A DNA stretch of 64,000 bases from Primorskyibacter flagellatus (lineage in GTDB: Bacteria > Pseudomonadota > Alphaproteobacteria > Rhodobacterales > Rhodobacteraceae), in assembly GCF_900176485.1 (NCBI RefSeq), contig NZ_FWYD01000005.1, positions 124,001 through 188,000 on the forward strand. Reading direction: 5' to 3'. Below are positions 7,411 to 22,206 of this stretch, one piece after another. The position numbers and the translations under genes are program-made. The notes below the pieces were generated by a model. That model saw nothing but the letters and a program-made list of their open reading frames with translations, had not been told where the DNA came from and ran no database searches. How positions within the stretch are numbered: position 1 is the stretch's first letter; each line of letters begins with the position of its first letter.

Positions 7411-9593
7411 GCGACGCCCTAAACTCGGACGCGGCCAAGTCGCTATCGCAGGGCCGACACGGGGACCCGTTCACGATCCTTGGTCCCCACGAACGGAACG
7501 GCAAGCCCACGGTCACGGCCTTCGTCCCCGGCGCGGAAACCGTCGAGGTGTTGACTGGCAAGGCGAGCGTGACGCCCCTGTCGCCCGTCGCAGGCTCCGA
7601 AGGGCTGTTCACGGGGGCGCTGAAACGGAAGGCTGCAAACTACCGGTTGCGGGCACGAAATGCGGAGGCCGAATGGGAGTTTGACGATCCCTACCGGTTC
7701 AGCCCGGTGATCGGCGAGCAGGACGAATATTTCCTGGGCGAAGGCAGTCATCAGCGGATCTGGCAGGTGCTGGGTGCCCATGTGATGACGCATGAAAAGG
7801 TATCGGGCACACATTTCGCGGTCTGGGCACCAAATGCGCAGCGCGTGTCGGTGATTGGCAATTTCAACGTCTGGGATGGACGCCGCAACCCGATGCGCCG
7901 CCGCGGGGCAACTGGCGTGTGGGAGCTGTTCATCCCCGGTCTGGGCGATGGCGAAGTTTACAAGTACGAAATCATGGCCGCGGATGGCACCGTGCTGCCT
8001 GCCAAGGCCGACCCGGTCGGCTTTGGGTCCGAACACCCGCCTGCCACCGGGTCTGTGGTGCGTGACATCCGGGGTGCCAAATGGGCCGACAAGGCTTGGA
8101 TGACCAAGCGCGCGAAAGTGCAGAATGTCGATGCGCCCATGTCGATCTACGAGGTGCATCCGGGCAGTTGGAAACGCGTCGCCGAAGATGGCGGGCGGCC
8201 CTTGTCCTATATCGAGATGGCGACGGACCTCGTCGATTACGCCGCCGACATGGGTTTTACTCATATCGAGTTGATGCCGATCAGCGAGCACCCTTTTGAT
8301 GGATCCTGGGGCTATCAGCCCGTCGGTATGTTTGCCCCGACGATCCGCTATGGCACGCCGGACGAGTTTCGCGCTTTCGTGGACGCGGCGCATAAGAAGG
8401 GTATCGGCATTCTGCTGGACTGGGTTCCGGGACATTTCCCCACCGATGTTCACGGTCTTGGCCAATTCGACGGCACCGCGCTGTATGAACACGCTGACCC
8501 GCGCGAAGGGTTCCATCAGGACTGGAACACACTGATCTACAATTACGGCCGGACCGAGGTTGCCAACTACCTCATTTCCAACGCGCTCTATTGGCTTGAG
8601 GAATACCACGTCGATGGGCTGCGCGTCGATGCCGTGGCCTCGATGCTGTATCGCGACTATTCCCGCAAACAGGGGGAATGGGTGCCCAACAAGGATGGTG
8701 GCCGCGAGAATTACGAGGCGATCTCGCTGATGCAGCGCACGAACACCATCGCCTATGGCGAGGTGCCGGGCATCATGACTGCAGCCGAGGAAAGCACCGC
8801 CTTTCCCGGCGTGTCCCGCCCGGTGGATACCGGCGGGCTGGGGTTTGGTTTCAAGTGGAACATGGGCTGGATGAACGACAGCCTGCGCTACATCGAACAA
8901 GACCCGATCCACCGAAAACACCACCACAACGAGATCACGTTTTCGCTGAACTATGCGTTCACCGAGAATTTCATCCTGCCGATCAGCCATGACGAAGTGG
9001 TGCACGGCAAGGGCAGCATGATCGCCAAAATGCCGGGGCAGGGGGATGAGAAATTCGCCAACCTTCGCGCCTATTACAGCTATATGTGGACGCATCCGGG
9101 CAAAAAGCTGTTGTTCATGGGCTGCGAGTTCGCGCAGGGCGGAGAGTGGAACCACGACAGCGCGTTGGAGTGGCATCTGCTGGATTATCCGCAGCATCGC
9201 GGCATCCAAACCCTCGTGCGCGATCTTAACAAAGTCTATCGCGAAACCCCCGCGCTGTACGTCAATGACACGCGGGCCGAGGGGTTCGAGTGGCTTGAGG
9301 GTGGCGATGCCGAGAATTCCGTGCTGGGCTATATCCGCAAGGGCGGACCGAAGGACAAACCAGTGGTGGTGCTGTGCAATTTCACCCCGGTGGAGCGCGC
9401 GGGCTACCGTATCGGTTTGCCGGGGCCAGGCCGTTGGCGCGAGATCTTCAATTCTGACAGTGCCATGTATGGCGGCGGCGATCGAGGCAACATGGGCGGC
9501 GTCACTGCCGAGGAAAAAGAGTGGATGAACCATCCACATTCGGCGTCAATCGTGCTGCCGCCGCTGGCGGTGGTGATGTTCCAGGCAGACTAA
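7407..9593 (+). CDS. glgB: 1,4-alpha-glucan branching enzyme
   Basis: A 728-residue GH13 branching enzyme that cuts alpha-1,4 chains and rejoins them by alpha-1,6 bonds during glycogen synthesis. Two N-terminal beta-sandwich regions are seen; the CBM48 one contains THFAVWAPNAQRVSVIGNFN. The catalytic (beta/alpha)8 barrel follows with DGLRVDAVASMLY (nucleophile Asp), GIMTAAEEST (acid/base Glu) and ILPISHDEVVHGKGS (third Asp). Length fits the long GlgB type. The start ATG overlaps the glgP stop. All catalytic residues are present, so an active enzyme is expected. Confidence 0.96.
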   Translation: MSDALNSDAAKSLSQGRHGDPFTILGPHERNGKPTVTAFVPGAETVEVLTGKASVTPLSPVAGSEGLFTGALKRKAANYRLRARNAEAEWEFDDPYRFSPVIGEQDEYFLGEGSHQRIWQVLGAHVMTHEKVSGTHFAVWAPNAQRVSVIGNFNVWDGRRNPMRRRGATGVWELFIPGLGDGEVYKYEIMAADGTVLPAKADPVGFGSEHPPATGSVVRDIRGAKWADKAWMTKRAKVQNVDAPMSIYEVHPGSWKRVAEDGGRPLSYIEMATDLVDYAADMGFTHIELMPISEHPFDGSWGYQPVGMFAPTIRYGTPDEFRAFVDAAHKKGIGILLDWVPGHFPTDVHGLGQFDGTALYEHADPREGFHQDWNTLIYNYGRTEVANYLISNALYWLEEYHVDGLRVDAVASMLYRDYSRKQGEWVPNKDGGRENYEAISLMQRTNTIAYGEVPGIMTAAEESTAFPGVSRPVDTGGLGFGFKWNMGWMNDSLRYIEQDPIHRKHHHNEITFSLNYAFTENFILPISHDEVVHGKGSMIAKMPGQGDEKFANLRAYYSYMWTHPGKKLLFMGCEFAQGGEWNHDSALEWHLLDYPQHRGIQTLVRDLNKVYRETPALYVNDTRAEGFEWLEGGDAENSVLGYIRKGGPKDKPVVVLCNFTPVERAGYRIGLPGPGRWREIFNSDSAMYGGGDRGNMGGVTAEEKEWMNHPHSASIVLPPLAVVMFQAD

Positions 9594-9623
9594 TTCCACA
9601 GAACTTTTTCGGGGAGGATACTC

Positions 9624-10895
9624 ATGCAACCATCACAGTCCGGCCGGCTGTCTTCGCAAGCCATGGCCTTTGTCCTGGCGGGGGGGCGTGGAAGCCGCCT
9701 GAAAGAACTGACCGACACCCGCGCCAAGCCGGCCGTCTATTTTGGCGGCAAGTCCCGGATCATCGACTTTGCCCTGTCGAACGCGTTGAATTCCGGCATC
9801 CGGAAGATGGCGATTGCCACGCAGTACAAGGCCCACAGCCTGATCCGGCACATGCAGCGGGGATGGAGCTTTTTCCGCGCCGAGCGGAACGAATACCTCG
9901 ATATTTTGCCGGCATCGCAGCGTGTGGCCGAGAACAAATGGTATCTGGGCACGGCGGATGCCGTAACGCAGAACATCGACATCGTTGACAGCTACGGCAT
10001 CAAATACGTCATCATCCTGGCGGGCGACCACATCTACAAGATGGACTACGAGGTGATGCTGCGTCAGCACGCCGAGACCGGCGCCGATGTCACCGTGGGC
10101 TGCCTGACGGTGCCAAAGGCCGAGGCGACGGCCTTTGGCGTCATGGGTATCGACAACGACAAGCGCATCACCAGCTTTCTGGAAAAGCCAGCGGACCCGC
10201 CGACGATTCCGGGCGACGATGCGCATTCGCTGGCCTCGATGGGGATCTATGTCTTCAATTGGGATTTCCTGCGCGATTTGCTGATCCGCGATTCCGAGGA
10301 CAGCAATTCCAGCCATGACTTTGGTCACGATCTGATCCCCGACATCGTCAAGAACGGCAAGGCGATGGCGCATCTGTTCAGCGACAGCTGCATCACGTCG
10401 GGTCTGGAAGAAGAGCCTTACTGGCGCGACGTAGGCACGATTGATGCGTTCTGGTCGGCCAATATCGACCTGACGGATTTCACGCCAAAGCTGGACATTT
10501 ACGATAATTCCTGGCCGATCTGGACCTATTCCGAGATCACGCCGCCTGCGAAGTTCATCCATGACGAGGCGGACAGGCGCGGCCTTGCAGTGTCCTCGCT
10601 GATTTCGGGCGGTTGTATCGTCTCGGGGTCGGAAGTGCGCAATTCGCTTCTGTTTACAGGCGTGCGGACGCATTCCTATTCTGCGCTCGAAAAGGTTGTG
10701 GCGCTGCCTTATTCGCAGGTTCACCGCAACGCGCGGCTGACCAACGTGGTGCTGGATCGGGGCGTGGAAATTCCGGCGGGTCTTGTCATTGGCGAGGATC
10801 CGGAAGAAGACGCCAAATGGTTCCGCGTCTCTGAAGGGGGCGTTGTTCTGGTGACCAAGTCGATGATGGACCAGCGCGCGGCCAAATTGGGCTGA
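9624..10895 (+). CDS. glgC: Glucose-1-phosphate adenylyltransferase
   Basis: A 423-residue ADP-glucose pyrophosphorylase, the committed and usually allosterically controlled step of glycogen synthesis (Glc-1-P + ATP to ADP-Glc + PPi). The nucleotidyltransferase signature [13 protein letters not shown] and the Lys of [15 protein letters not shown] are near the N-terminus. The sugar-phosphate site [10 protein letters not shown] and the C-terminal left-handed beta-helix ([18 protein letters not shown]) are complete. GGGGAGG lies upstream of the ATG. It sits between glgB and glgA, 30 bp and 22 bp apart. Effector specificity (fructose-6-P or pyruvate in this group) cannot be read with certainty. 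Confidence 0.96.
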   Translation: MQPSQSGRLSSQAMAFVLAGGRGSRLKELTDTRAKPAVYFGGKSRIIDFALSNALNSGIRKMAIATQYKAHSLIRHMQRGWSFFRAERNEYLDILPASQRVAENKWYLGTADAVTQNIDIVDSYGIKYVIILAGDHIYKMDYEVMLRQHAETGADVTVGCLTVPKAEATAFGVMGIDNDKRITSFLEKPADPPTIPGDDAHSLASMGIYVFNWDFLRDLLIRDSEDSNSSHDFGHDLIPDIVKNGKAMAHLFSDSCITSGLEEEPYWRDVGTIDAFWSANIDLTDFTPKLDIYDNSWPIWTYSEITPPAKFIHDEADRRGLAVSSLISGGCIVSGSEVRNSLLFTGVRTHSYSALEKVVALPYSQVHRNARLTNVVLDRGVEIPAGLVIGEDPEEDAKWFRVSEGGVVLVTKSMMDQRAAKLG

Positions 10896-10917
10896 TCGCC
10901 TGTTGAAAGAGGTAGGA

Positions 10918-16142
<5,225 letters not shown>

Positions 16143-16229
16143 GACTTGCGTCTGCGTAGGGTGTTACGCTTAATCCCCGGACGGCGAGCCATAAGCGTCA
16201 GGCAGCGCCGCCTTGCGCGGTCTCTCATG

Positions 16230-16261
16230 GGGCGGCAAAGCCAGTGCCGCCCTAGATTTTT
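16230..16261 (+). terminator. Rho-independent terminator of the glg operon
   Basis: GGGCGGC (16230-16236) pairs with GCCGCCC (16246-16252) around a 9-base loop and is followed by TAGATTTTT. It lies 88 bp after the pgm stop and before the convergent DUF1523 gene. Confidence 0.75.
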
Positions 16262-16293
16262 GAACTCTCAGGAAGCGATCACGCCGCGCAGTA

Positions 16294-16938
16294 CTACTTC
16301 TTCTTCCAGCTGTCCAGCCAGCGCCGGAACCTGCCGCGGCGCGCGGCCATGCGGTCGCCTGCTGCCTCAAAACTGTCGCCCATATCTTCCAGGACCGGAT
16401 CAATCCGCGCCCGGCGGAATCGCCGCCAGCGCACCCAGATGGCCCAGACAAAGGCGAAGAAAATCACCAGAATGACGATGTTGACCCATGGGATGATCGT
16501 CGCATCCGGCCCCTCGACGTCTTTGATGGCGACGGCGTTGGGAAATATCGACCAATATTCGTTGCGCCAGCCGTAATGCGTGACCGATACCCATTTCGGG
16601 TTGTCGCGTGTCGATTTGGAATCGTTCGCCTCGGTATACAGGTTCGCCGTGTCAAACTTGAAATAGGGCGGCCAGCGCCAACTGGTATCTTCGTTGCGGT
16701 ACACCACGGCCTTGCCGTTGGGACGCACGGCCTGAATGAACTGCACGTCGCGGTTGACCAACGATTCCGTCTGGTCATCGGGAACGGACCAGAAAATACG
16801 GGTCCAGTCGCCCAGATCCTGCCGCTCTTCGTAGGTGTTCACGATGCGGACGATGTCATGCTGCGGCAGAGTATAGTGAAAGAAGGCCGCGATCAGCAGC
16901 CAGAACGTCCCCCAGAAAACCCACTTCACATAGACCAT
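16294..16938 (-). CDS. DUF1523 family membrane protein
   Basis: A 214-residue protein matching the DUF1523 family seen in alphaproteobacteria. It has an N-terminal hydrophobic segment (about residues 5-22), a roughly 130-residue presumably periplasmic region rich in aromatic residues, a second membrane segment (about 145-165: WVNIVILVIFFAFVWAIWV) and a basic cytoplasmic tail (RWRRFRRARID to the end). The ATG at 16938 is chosen because GGGA stands nine bases upstream; an in-frame GTG three codons earlier is an alternative. It is the last of three co-directional minus-strand genes. No catalytic motif is visible and the function is unknown. Confidence 0.8.
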   Translation of the reverse strand: MVYVKWVFWGTFWLLIAAFFHYTLPQHDIVRIVNTYEERQDLGDWTRIFWSVPDDQTESLVNRDVQFIQAVRPNGKAVVYRNEDTSWRWPPYFKFDTANLYTEANDSKSTRDNPKWVSVTHYGWRNEYWSIFPNAVAIKDVEGPDATIIPWVNIVILVIFFAFVWAIWVRWRRFRRARIDPVLEDMGDSFEAAGDRMAARRGRFRRWLDSWKKK

Positions 16939-16952
16939 GCCAGGCACTCCCT

Positions 16953-17216
16953 TCAGTGGTTCACGACATAGATGATCGTTCCGATGATGACCACAGGAAT
17001 GACATAGACCCCAAGTATCAGTTTCCGCCTGAGCGAGCTATCGTAGCTTTTAAGCCCCTGCTCGACAAAGCTGTCCTTGTCGCCGGTCATGTCTGCCTCG
17101 TTCCATTCCTGCTCAAGCTTCTTGCGCCGGATGGATCGCGAATAGAAAGACAGAGAGATATAGATCACCGACAGGACGATAAACCCGATCCCGATAAGCC
17201 GCGCCAACCCCATCAT
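16953..17216 (-). CDS. Small two-helix membrane protein of unknown function
   Basis: An 87-residue protein with a membrane segment at about residues 5-25 and another at 66-84, separated by a charged stretch (SRSIRRKKLEQEWNEADMTGDKDSFVEQGLKSYDSSLRRK). The start has AGGAGA seven bases upstream. It lies only 14 bp before the DUF1523 start, so the two are probably co-expressed and may interact in the membrane. I do not recognise the family; the central acidic/basic segment may face the cytoplasm. Confidence 0.75.
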   Translation of the reverse strand: MMGLARLIGIGFIVLSVIYISLSFYSRSIRRKKLEQEWNEADMTGDKDSFVEQGLKSYDSSLRRKLILGVYVIPVVIIGTIIYVVNH

Positions 17217-17292
17217 GTTCTATCTCCTGGCAGCGCCTCGAAAAGCAACCCATATGACACCTTCCGCGGGAGCGGGCACGAAGTCATTCCGG

Positions 17293-18087
17293 TCACCCGT
17301 TTGGCCTTGGCCGCTTCGTGAGGCCACAAATGATGAAACCGTCGGCCTCCACTCGCCAAGAGGCGCTTGCGAAGGCGGCAATGCGGGTAGAGGTCTGTGC
17401 CCGCAGTTCCAGTTTCGTCATCAATTCTTCGGCAAAGCCTGCAACGGTTGCCACCAGTTGCGCATCGTCATCGGCATGGGCGGCGATGTCCCGATCCATT
17501 TCCCATAATGCCCCGTGCAAAATCAGCCGAGCATTATCGGTCAGGACTTCTTCAACCTCGCCGGGCTTTGCCGAAACATCGGTTTCGTGTGGACCAAGCA
17601 GGAAGGCGAGCGCATTGGCAAAGACGTGCCCCACGACAAGCGCTTCTGCCTGCAACAGTTCCGTAAAGTCGGACTTGCGTGCAGCGGGCAGGGAACCTTG
17701 CAGATTGGCGCGTTTCAGATCGCCCAGATCGGATGTGTCGGAAAACGCGTCTCCGATCGCCAGTGCAATTGCCAATGCGCGGCGCAGACCGTTCATCACC
17801 GTCGCCTGCAAGGGCGAGATGATCGGATCGTCTTTATTCACGTTTTCGATCCGCGACAGCAGGTGTACGTCTTCGGCGCGGGCACCGGAACGCATCGCCA
17901 ATCCCGATGCGCTTGTGCGGAACCGTCGTCGCGTGCCAAGCATCGCCGCGCGTTCCTGCACCGGGATTTCCGTTGCCTTGGCAATCCGGGGCGTGTGGTC
18001 AAGTTTCTGGAGCATCGCTGTTGCGGCAGGGTAGTGCTTGCGGATATCCACCTCGCGCAGTTCCATCCGGCCAGATGCGAGACTCAT
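17293..18087 (-). CDS. Conserved hypothetical cytoplasmic protein
   Basis: A 264-residue soluble protein with no signal peptide or membrane segment. It is alanine-rich and mainly helical in character, with a basic patch TRRRFRTSASGLAMRSGARAE-type segment near residues 52-71 (RRRFRTSASG visible) and a C-terminal half of amphipathic helices. GGAG precedes the ATG at normal distance. It is separated by 76 bp from the 87-residue membrane protein gene and may head a three-gene operon with it and DUF1523. I do not recognise a domain. The gene looks real because of its clear ribosome site, length and typical codon use. Confidence 0.7.
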   Translation of the reverse strand: MSLASGRMELREVDIRKHYPAATAMLQKLDHTPRIAKATEIPVQERAAMLGTRRRFRTSASGLAMRSGARAEDVHLLSRIENVNKDDPIISPLQATVMNGLRRALAIALAIGDAFSDTSDLGDLKRANLQGSLPAARKSDFTELLQAEALVVGHVFANALAFLLGPHETDVSAKPGEVEEVLTDNARLILHGALWEMDRDIAAHADDDAQLVATVAGFAEELMTKLELRAQTSTRIAAFASASWRVEADGFIICGLTKRPRPNG

Positions 18088-18425
18088 GGCGCGCTCCTTT
18101 TCTTACATTCCTTATCCACCGCCGAAGGCGTCAGTAAGTCAGTACCCGACCGCCGGGGCTGATCAAGAAGGTATGTGCGTTGGCAAAACCGGGCGGTCTT
18201 TGTGTTCAACCCCTCATCTAGCATGTTGATTGGTCGTGTGTAGGCGCTGGAATACATAAGTCGATATTAAAGCAGCGCAGCCGTTTGAGGCACAGATGAT
18301 CCACACCGATAATTGGAAAATGGCATGCAGTGAAACGCGTGGCCATATTCGATGGATTCAGGGTTTGCGATCAGGTGCTGTATCCTGGGCTTAACTGCTT
18401 TGAATACAGCACCGTGACTCTGTGA
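18088..18425. other. Intergenic region, 338 bp
   Basis: It lies between the creatinase 3' end and the start of the hypothetical gene, both on the minus strand. It holds a hairpin just after creatinase (18374-18413) and must carry the promoter of the downstream minus-strand genes, which I could not assign. No further gene is visible. Confidence 0.6.
18374..18413 (-). terminator. Hairpin downstream of creatinase
   Basis: GGTGCTGTAT (18374-18383) and ATACAGCACC (18404-18413) are perfect complements with a 20-base loop, starting 12 bp after the creatinase stop. There is no T-tract, so it may stabilise the 3' end rather than terminate on its own. Confidence 0.4.
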
Positions 18426-19631
18426 TCAGCCGACGATGTTGAAGCCGGGCCCATAAGGATATCCGGTAATATTCTCGTTGCCTTCTTCCTTGATGATCAG
18501 GATGTCATGCTCGCGGTAGCCGCCGGCCCCCGGTTGGCCCTCTGGGATGGTCAGCATCGGTTCCATGCTGATGACCATGCCGGGTTCAAGCACGGTATCG
18601 ATGTCTTCGCGCAGTTCCAGCCCCGCTTCGCGCCCGTAGTAATGCGACAGGACGCCGAAGGAGTGGCCATAGCCAAAGCTGCGATATTGCAGCAGGTCAC
18701 CCTCTGCAAAGAAATCGTTGATCGCGTGCGTGACTTCTGCGCAGGTCGCACCGGGTTTCAGCAGGCTCATGCCATATTCATGCGCTGCGACATTCGCCTC
18801 CCATATACGCAGGCTTTCGGCATCCGCTTCGCCCACGAACATGGTGCGTTCCAGCGCGGTGTAATAGCCAGAGATCATCGGGAAGGTGTTGAGCGACAGG
18901 ATATCGCCGCGTTCCAGTTTGCGTGCGGTGACGGGGTTGTGGGCACCATCGGTGTTCAGCCCGGACTGGAACCAGACCCAGGTGTCGCGATATTCGGCAT
19001 CCGGGAAGGCCCGCGCAATTTCGGCCTCCATCGCGTCGCGTCCGGCCATGGCCACGTCAATCTCGCGGGTGCCTTCGCGCACCGCGTCGCGGATCGCATA
19101 GCCGCCCACATCCGCCACGCGCGCCCCTTCACGGATCAGGGCGATTTCAGCAGCGGATTTATGCATGCGCTGACGCATGGTTGCAGGGGCGATGTTTACT
19201 GTTTTGGACGGGGTAAGAAATTCGCCAAGCGACGCAAATTGCGCCATGTTGATATGGTCCGCCTCATAGCCGATCACTTGGCCCGGCCCGGTCACGGACA
19301 GGATTGCGCGCCAGTAATTGTCGCGCTTCCAGTCGGTATAGGTGATGTTGTCGCCGTGGCAACGGCGCCAAGGCTGGCCTGCGTCGATGCCTGCGCTGAT
19401 TGTCACGCTTTCGGACGCCGTGACGACCAAGCCGTAGGGGCGGCCAAAGCTGCAATACAAGAAGCCCGAATAGTAGGCGATGTTGTGCATCGAGGTGAAG
19501 ACGCAGGCATCGACGCCGTCGCGCGACATGATTTCGCGCAGACCGGCAAGGCGGGCGTCATATTCGGCAGGCGCAAAGGGCAGTGCTGCCTTGTCGCCAT
19601 TGTGAAAGCGGGAAAATTCTGGACGTTCCAT
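18426..19631 (-). CDS. Creatinase (creatine amidinohydrolase)
   Basis: A 401-residue enzyme hydrolysing creatine to sarcosine and urea, with the pita-bread fold shared with M24 peptidases. Strong creatinase signatures are visible: YYSGFLYCSFGRPY, the active-site His231 in SGLNTDGAHNPV (equivalent to His232 of the Pseudomonas enzyme), YTALERTMF, FGYGHSFGVLSHYYGREAG and LEPGMVISMEP. The metal ligands of M24 peptidases are not conserved, as expected for creatinase. The ATG at 19631 follows GGAGGG, so a longer in-frame extension is rejected. No creatininase, sarcosine oxidase or urease gene is adjacent; the neighbours are a hydrolase and gabD. The name is secure by similarity, but a related guanidino substrate is possible. 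Confidence 0.92.
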   Translation of the reverse strand: MERPEFSRFHNGDKAALPFAPAEYDARLAGLREIMSRDGVDACVFTSMHNIAYYSGFLYCSFGRPYGLVVTASESVTISAGIDAGQPWRRCHGDNITYTDWKRDNYWRAILSVTGPGQVIGYEADHINMAQFASLGEFLTPSKTVNIAPATMRQRMHKSAAEIALIREGARVADVGGYAIRDAVREGTREIDVAMAGRDAMEAEIARAFPDAEYRDTWVWFQSGLNTDGAHNPVTARKLERGDILSLNTFPMISGYYTALERTMFVGEADAESLRIWEANVAAHEYGMSLLKPGATCAEVTHAINDFFAEGDLLQYRSFGYGHSFGVLSHYYGREAGLELREDIDTVLEPGMVISMEPMLTIPEGQPGAGGYREHDILIIKEEGNENITGYPYGPGFNIVG

Positions 19632-19823
19632 GGGGTGACCCTCCGATAATATGCTGCTTGGACACAAGGACGGGACACCCATCCTTACCGCGTGGGCAGC
19701 AAAGAAAGGTCCCGGCGTTCAGGACAGAAAATCAAGGGGGCGCGTGCATTTTTCACGCTGGCGACGCCATCGCCGTGCCTGACACCTGATAAGGCCGCGA
19801 GGCCGCATCTGGCAAGCAATTTC

Positions 19824-20615
19824 TCAATCCTGAAGCAAAGCACTTGTCATCGCGCTTTCGGGGTTTTCAAGCGCGTCGATCACATCGAAATGATGGCGGT
19901 CCGGCTCGACAACCAGAGAGGCGTTCCAGGCGGCGGCGAGCGCGGTTGCATGTTCGACAAAGACCGGACGTTCATCGGCACCGACCCAGACGGTGACCGG
20001 CGCGCTTGGAGCCGTGGCCAGCAACGGACTTTCCAGCTCTGCCTCGGCCGCGTCCAACGCCAATGCTTCGTTCATGCGGGTGTGCCGCAGCGGTCTGAGA
20101 TCGGCCACCGGAGAGATTGGCATGATCCGCGCAACCCGCCGGGCGACTGCATCAGGCAAGACGCCATCCGCCCCCATCCGGCAGACTTGCTGCCCCCCGG
20201 CGGAGTGCCCCACCAGTCGGACCTGACCCGCGACTTCACGGGCGGCAAGCGTCACGGCATGCGCGACCTGTCCGGTGATGTCACCGATATGAACCTGTGG
20301 GCACAGATCATACGAGGGCATCGCCACTGCCCAGCCGTGCGCACATGGCCCTGCTGCCAGATGCGACCAGCTGAACCGATCGAACCGCAACCAGTAGCCG
20401 CCATGAACGAACACCACGAGGCCCTTCGGCGAATCTTCGGGCAGGAAGATGTCCATTTCTTGCCGTGGCCCGTTTCCATAAGCCACGCCCAGCCGGGCGC
20501 GATGGTTCTGGGCCATCGTTTCACGAAACGCCTCGGCCTTTTTCGCCCACCGTGGTGGATAATCATCTGCCTGGGGTATGTAAGCGGCATTGGCAAAGGC
20601 GTCATCGAGGTCCAT
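19824..20615 (-). CDS. Alpha/beta hydrolase, arylformamidase-like
   Basis: A 263-residue serine hydrolase. It has the oxyanion motif VFVHGGYW (HGGxW, typical of kynurenine formamidase-like and carbamate/ester hydrolases), the nucleophile elbow GHSAGG and a C-terminal catalytic His in DRHHFDVID. The ATG at 20615 follows GGAG. It is divergent from gabD, sharing an 80-bp promoter region. It lies 192 bp downstream of the creatinase start, on the same strand, so it could be transcribed with creatinase. Kynurenine formamidase activity is possible, but no tryptophan-degradation genes are nearby; the substrate is unknown. Confidence 0.85.
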   Translation of the reverse strand: MDLDDAFANAAYIPQADDYPPRWAKKAEAFRETMAQNHRARLGVAYGNGPRQEMDIFLPEDSPKGLVVFVHGGYWLRFDRFSWSHLAAGPCAHGWAVAMPSYDLCPQVHIGDITGQVAHAVTLAAREVAGQVRLVGHSAGGQQVCRMGADGVLPDAVARRVARIMPISPVADLRPLRHTRMNEALALDAAEAELESPLLATAPSAPVTVWVGADERPVFVEHATALAAAWNASLVVEPDRHHFDVIDALENPESAMTSALLQD

Positions 20616-20696
20616 ATCGTTCTCCGAAAGGCAGTTCTGGACAATGAGCCTAGCAGATGATCTGGGACTTCCATAACATTTCGAGAGGAACGCGAC

Positions 20697-22172
20697 ATGC
20701 CGGACCAAACCACCAACCTCAAGTCCTTGCTGAAGGACCCTGGCCTTCTGGAAACGCGCGGATATGTCGGCGGCGAATGGGTCGAGGGGGATAACGGAAC
20801 CTTTGACGTCACCAACCCTGCCCGAGGCGATGTGATTGCACAGGTCGCCGACCTCAGCCGCGCGCAGGTGGCGGACGCGATTGCGCAAGCCGAGACAGCA
20901 CAGAAAGACTGGGCGCAGTGGACCGGCAAAGAGCGCGCGGCTGTGATGCGCAAATGGTTCGATCTGATGATGAAGCATCAGGACGATCTGGGCATCATTC
21001 TGACCGCAGAGCAGGGCAAACCACTAGCCGAGGCAAAGGGTGAGGTCGCTTACGGAGCCGCTTTCATCGAGTTCTTTGGCGAAGAGGCCAAACGGATTTA
21101 CGGCGAAATGATCCCCGGCCACCAGCGCGACAAGCGGTTGATGGTCATCAAGCAGCCCATCGGGGTCGCCGCGTCGATCACGCCGTGGAACTTTCCCAAC
21201 GCGATGATCACACGCAAGGCCGGGCCTGCACTGGCTGCGGGCTGCGCCTTTGTTGCGCGTCCGGCAAAGGAAACTCCGCTATCGGCCATCGCCATGGCTG
21301 TGCTTGCCGAACGTGCAGGCATTCCGGCCGGGGTATTCTCTGTCGTGACATCGTCCAGTTCCTCGGAAATTGGCAAGGAATTCTGCGAAAACCCCGGTAT
21401 CCGCAAGCTGACCTTCACCGGATCGACCGAAGTGGGGCGCATTCTGCTGAAACAGGCTGCCGATCAGGTCATGAAATGCTCGATGGAGCTGGGCGGCAAT
21501 GCGCCATTCATCGTGTTTGACGACGCTGATCTGGACGCAGCCGTTGAAGGTGCGATTATGTGCAAGTTCCGTAATAACGGTCAGACCTGTGTCTGTGCCA
21601 ACCGGATCTATGTGCAGGACGGGGTTTATGACGCCTTTGCCGAAAAGCTGCGTGCACGGGTTGCGGCAATGAAGGTGGGTGACGGTCTGGAAGAGGGCAC
21701 CGATCTGGGACCGCTGATCAATGCGGGTGCGATCGACAAGGTTCAGGAACATATCGCGGACGCCAAGGCCAAGGGTGCTGAGGTGATCCTGGGCGGCGAG
21801 GCAAATGGGATGGAGGGCAACTTCTTTGGTCCGACCATCGTAAAGGGTGCTACGCGCGAGATGGCCTTTGCCACGGAAGAGACTTTCGGTCCGCTGGCGC
21901 CGCTGTTCCGCTTCACCGACGAGGACGAGGTGATCGCCATGGCCAATGACACGATCTTCGGGCTGGCGTCGTATTTCTACGCCAAGGATCTAAGCCGGGT
22001 CTACAAGGTGGCTGAAGCGCTGGAATATGGCATCGTCGGCGTGAACACGGGCATCATCTCGACCGAGCTGGCACCGTTCGGCGGGGTCAAGCAGTCCGGT
22101 TTGGGTCGTGAGGGCAGCCATCACGGCATCGAGGACTACCTTGAGATGAAATATGTCTGTCTGTCGGTCTGA
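20697..22172 (+). CDS. gabD: NAD(P)-dependent succinate-semialdehyde dehydrogenase
   Basis: A 491-residue aldehyde dehydrogenase of the GabD group, oxidising succinate semialdehyde to succinate at the end of GABA or related catabolism. The cofactor site ITPWNFPNAM, the general base Glu264 (SMELGGNAP) and the nucleophile Cys298 (NNGQTCVCANRIY) are present, and the second Cys two residues later is typical of SSADH. The lysine that normally contacts the cofactor ribose (KPA) is Arg188 here (VARPAKETP), a change I believe is common in roseobacter homologues. It is divergently oriented to the hydrolase gene. No gabT lies adjacent. Glutarate semialdehyde is an alternative substrate. Confidence 0.92.
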   Translation: MPDQTTNLKSLLKDPGLLETRGYVGGEWVEGDNGTFDVTNPARGDVIAQVADLSRAQVADAIAQAETAQKDWAQWTGKERAAVMRKWFDLMMKHQDDLGIILTAEQGKPLAEAKGEVAYGAAFIEFFGEEAKRIYGEMIPGHQRDKRLMVIKQPIGVAASITPWNFPNAMITRKAGPALAAGCAFVARPAKETPLSAIAMAVLAERAGIPAGVFSVVTSSSSSEIGKEFCENPGIRKLTFTGSTEVGRILLKQAADQVMKCSMELGGNAPFIVFDDADLDAAVEGAIMCKFRNNGQTCVCANRIYVQDGVYDAFAEKLRARVAAMKVGDGLEEGTDLGPLINAGAIDKVQEHIADAKAKGAEVILGGEANGMEGNFFGPTIVKGATREMAFATEETFGPLAPLFRFTDEDEVIAMANDTIFGLASYFYAKDLSRVYKVAEALEYGIVGVNTGIISTELAPFGGVKQSGLGREGSHHGIEDYLEMKYVCLSV

Positions 22173-22184
22173 TCGGGTTTGGGC

Positions 22185-22206
22185 GGGCGGGGCGCTTGCG
22201 CCGCCC
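22185..22206 (+). terminator. Hairpin after gabD
   Basis: GGGCG-GG-GCGC (22185-22195) folds with GCGC-CGCCC (22198-22206) over a TT turn, leaving a GG bulge. It stands 12 bp after the gabD stop and is followed only by ATTCTC. It is a plausible 3' terminator with a weak tail. Confidence 0.45.

Noticed and set aside
7443-9539. A 698-codon frame antisense to glgB
   Set aside because: It is a shadow of a fully conserved enzyme gene; no family match or ribosome site was seen.
19692-20660. A 322-codon frame antisense to the alpha/beta hydrolase
   Set aside because: The opposite strand encodes a hydrolase with complete catalytic motifs; this frame has none.
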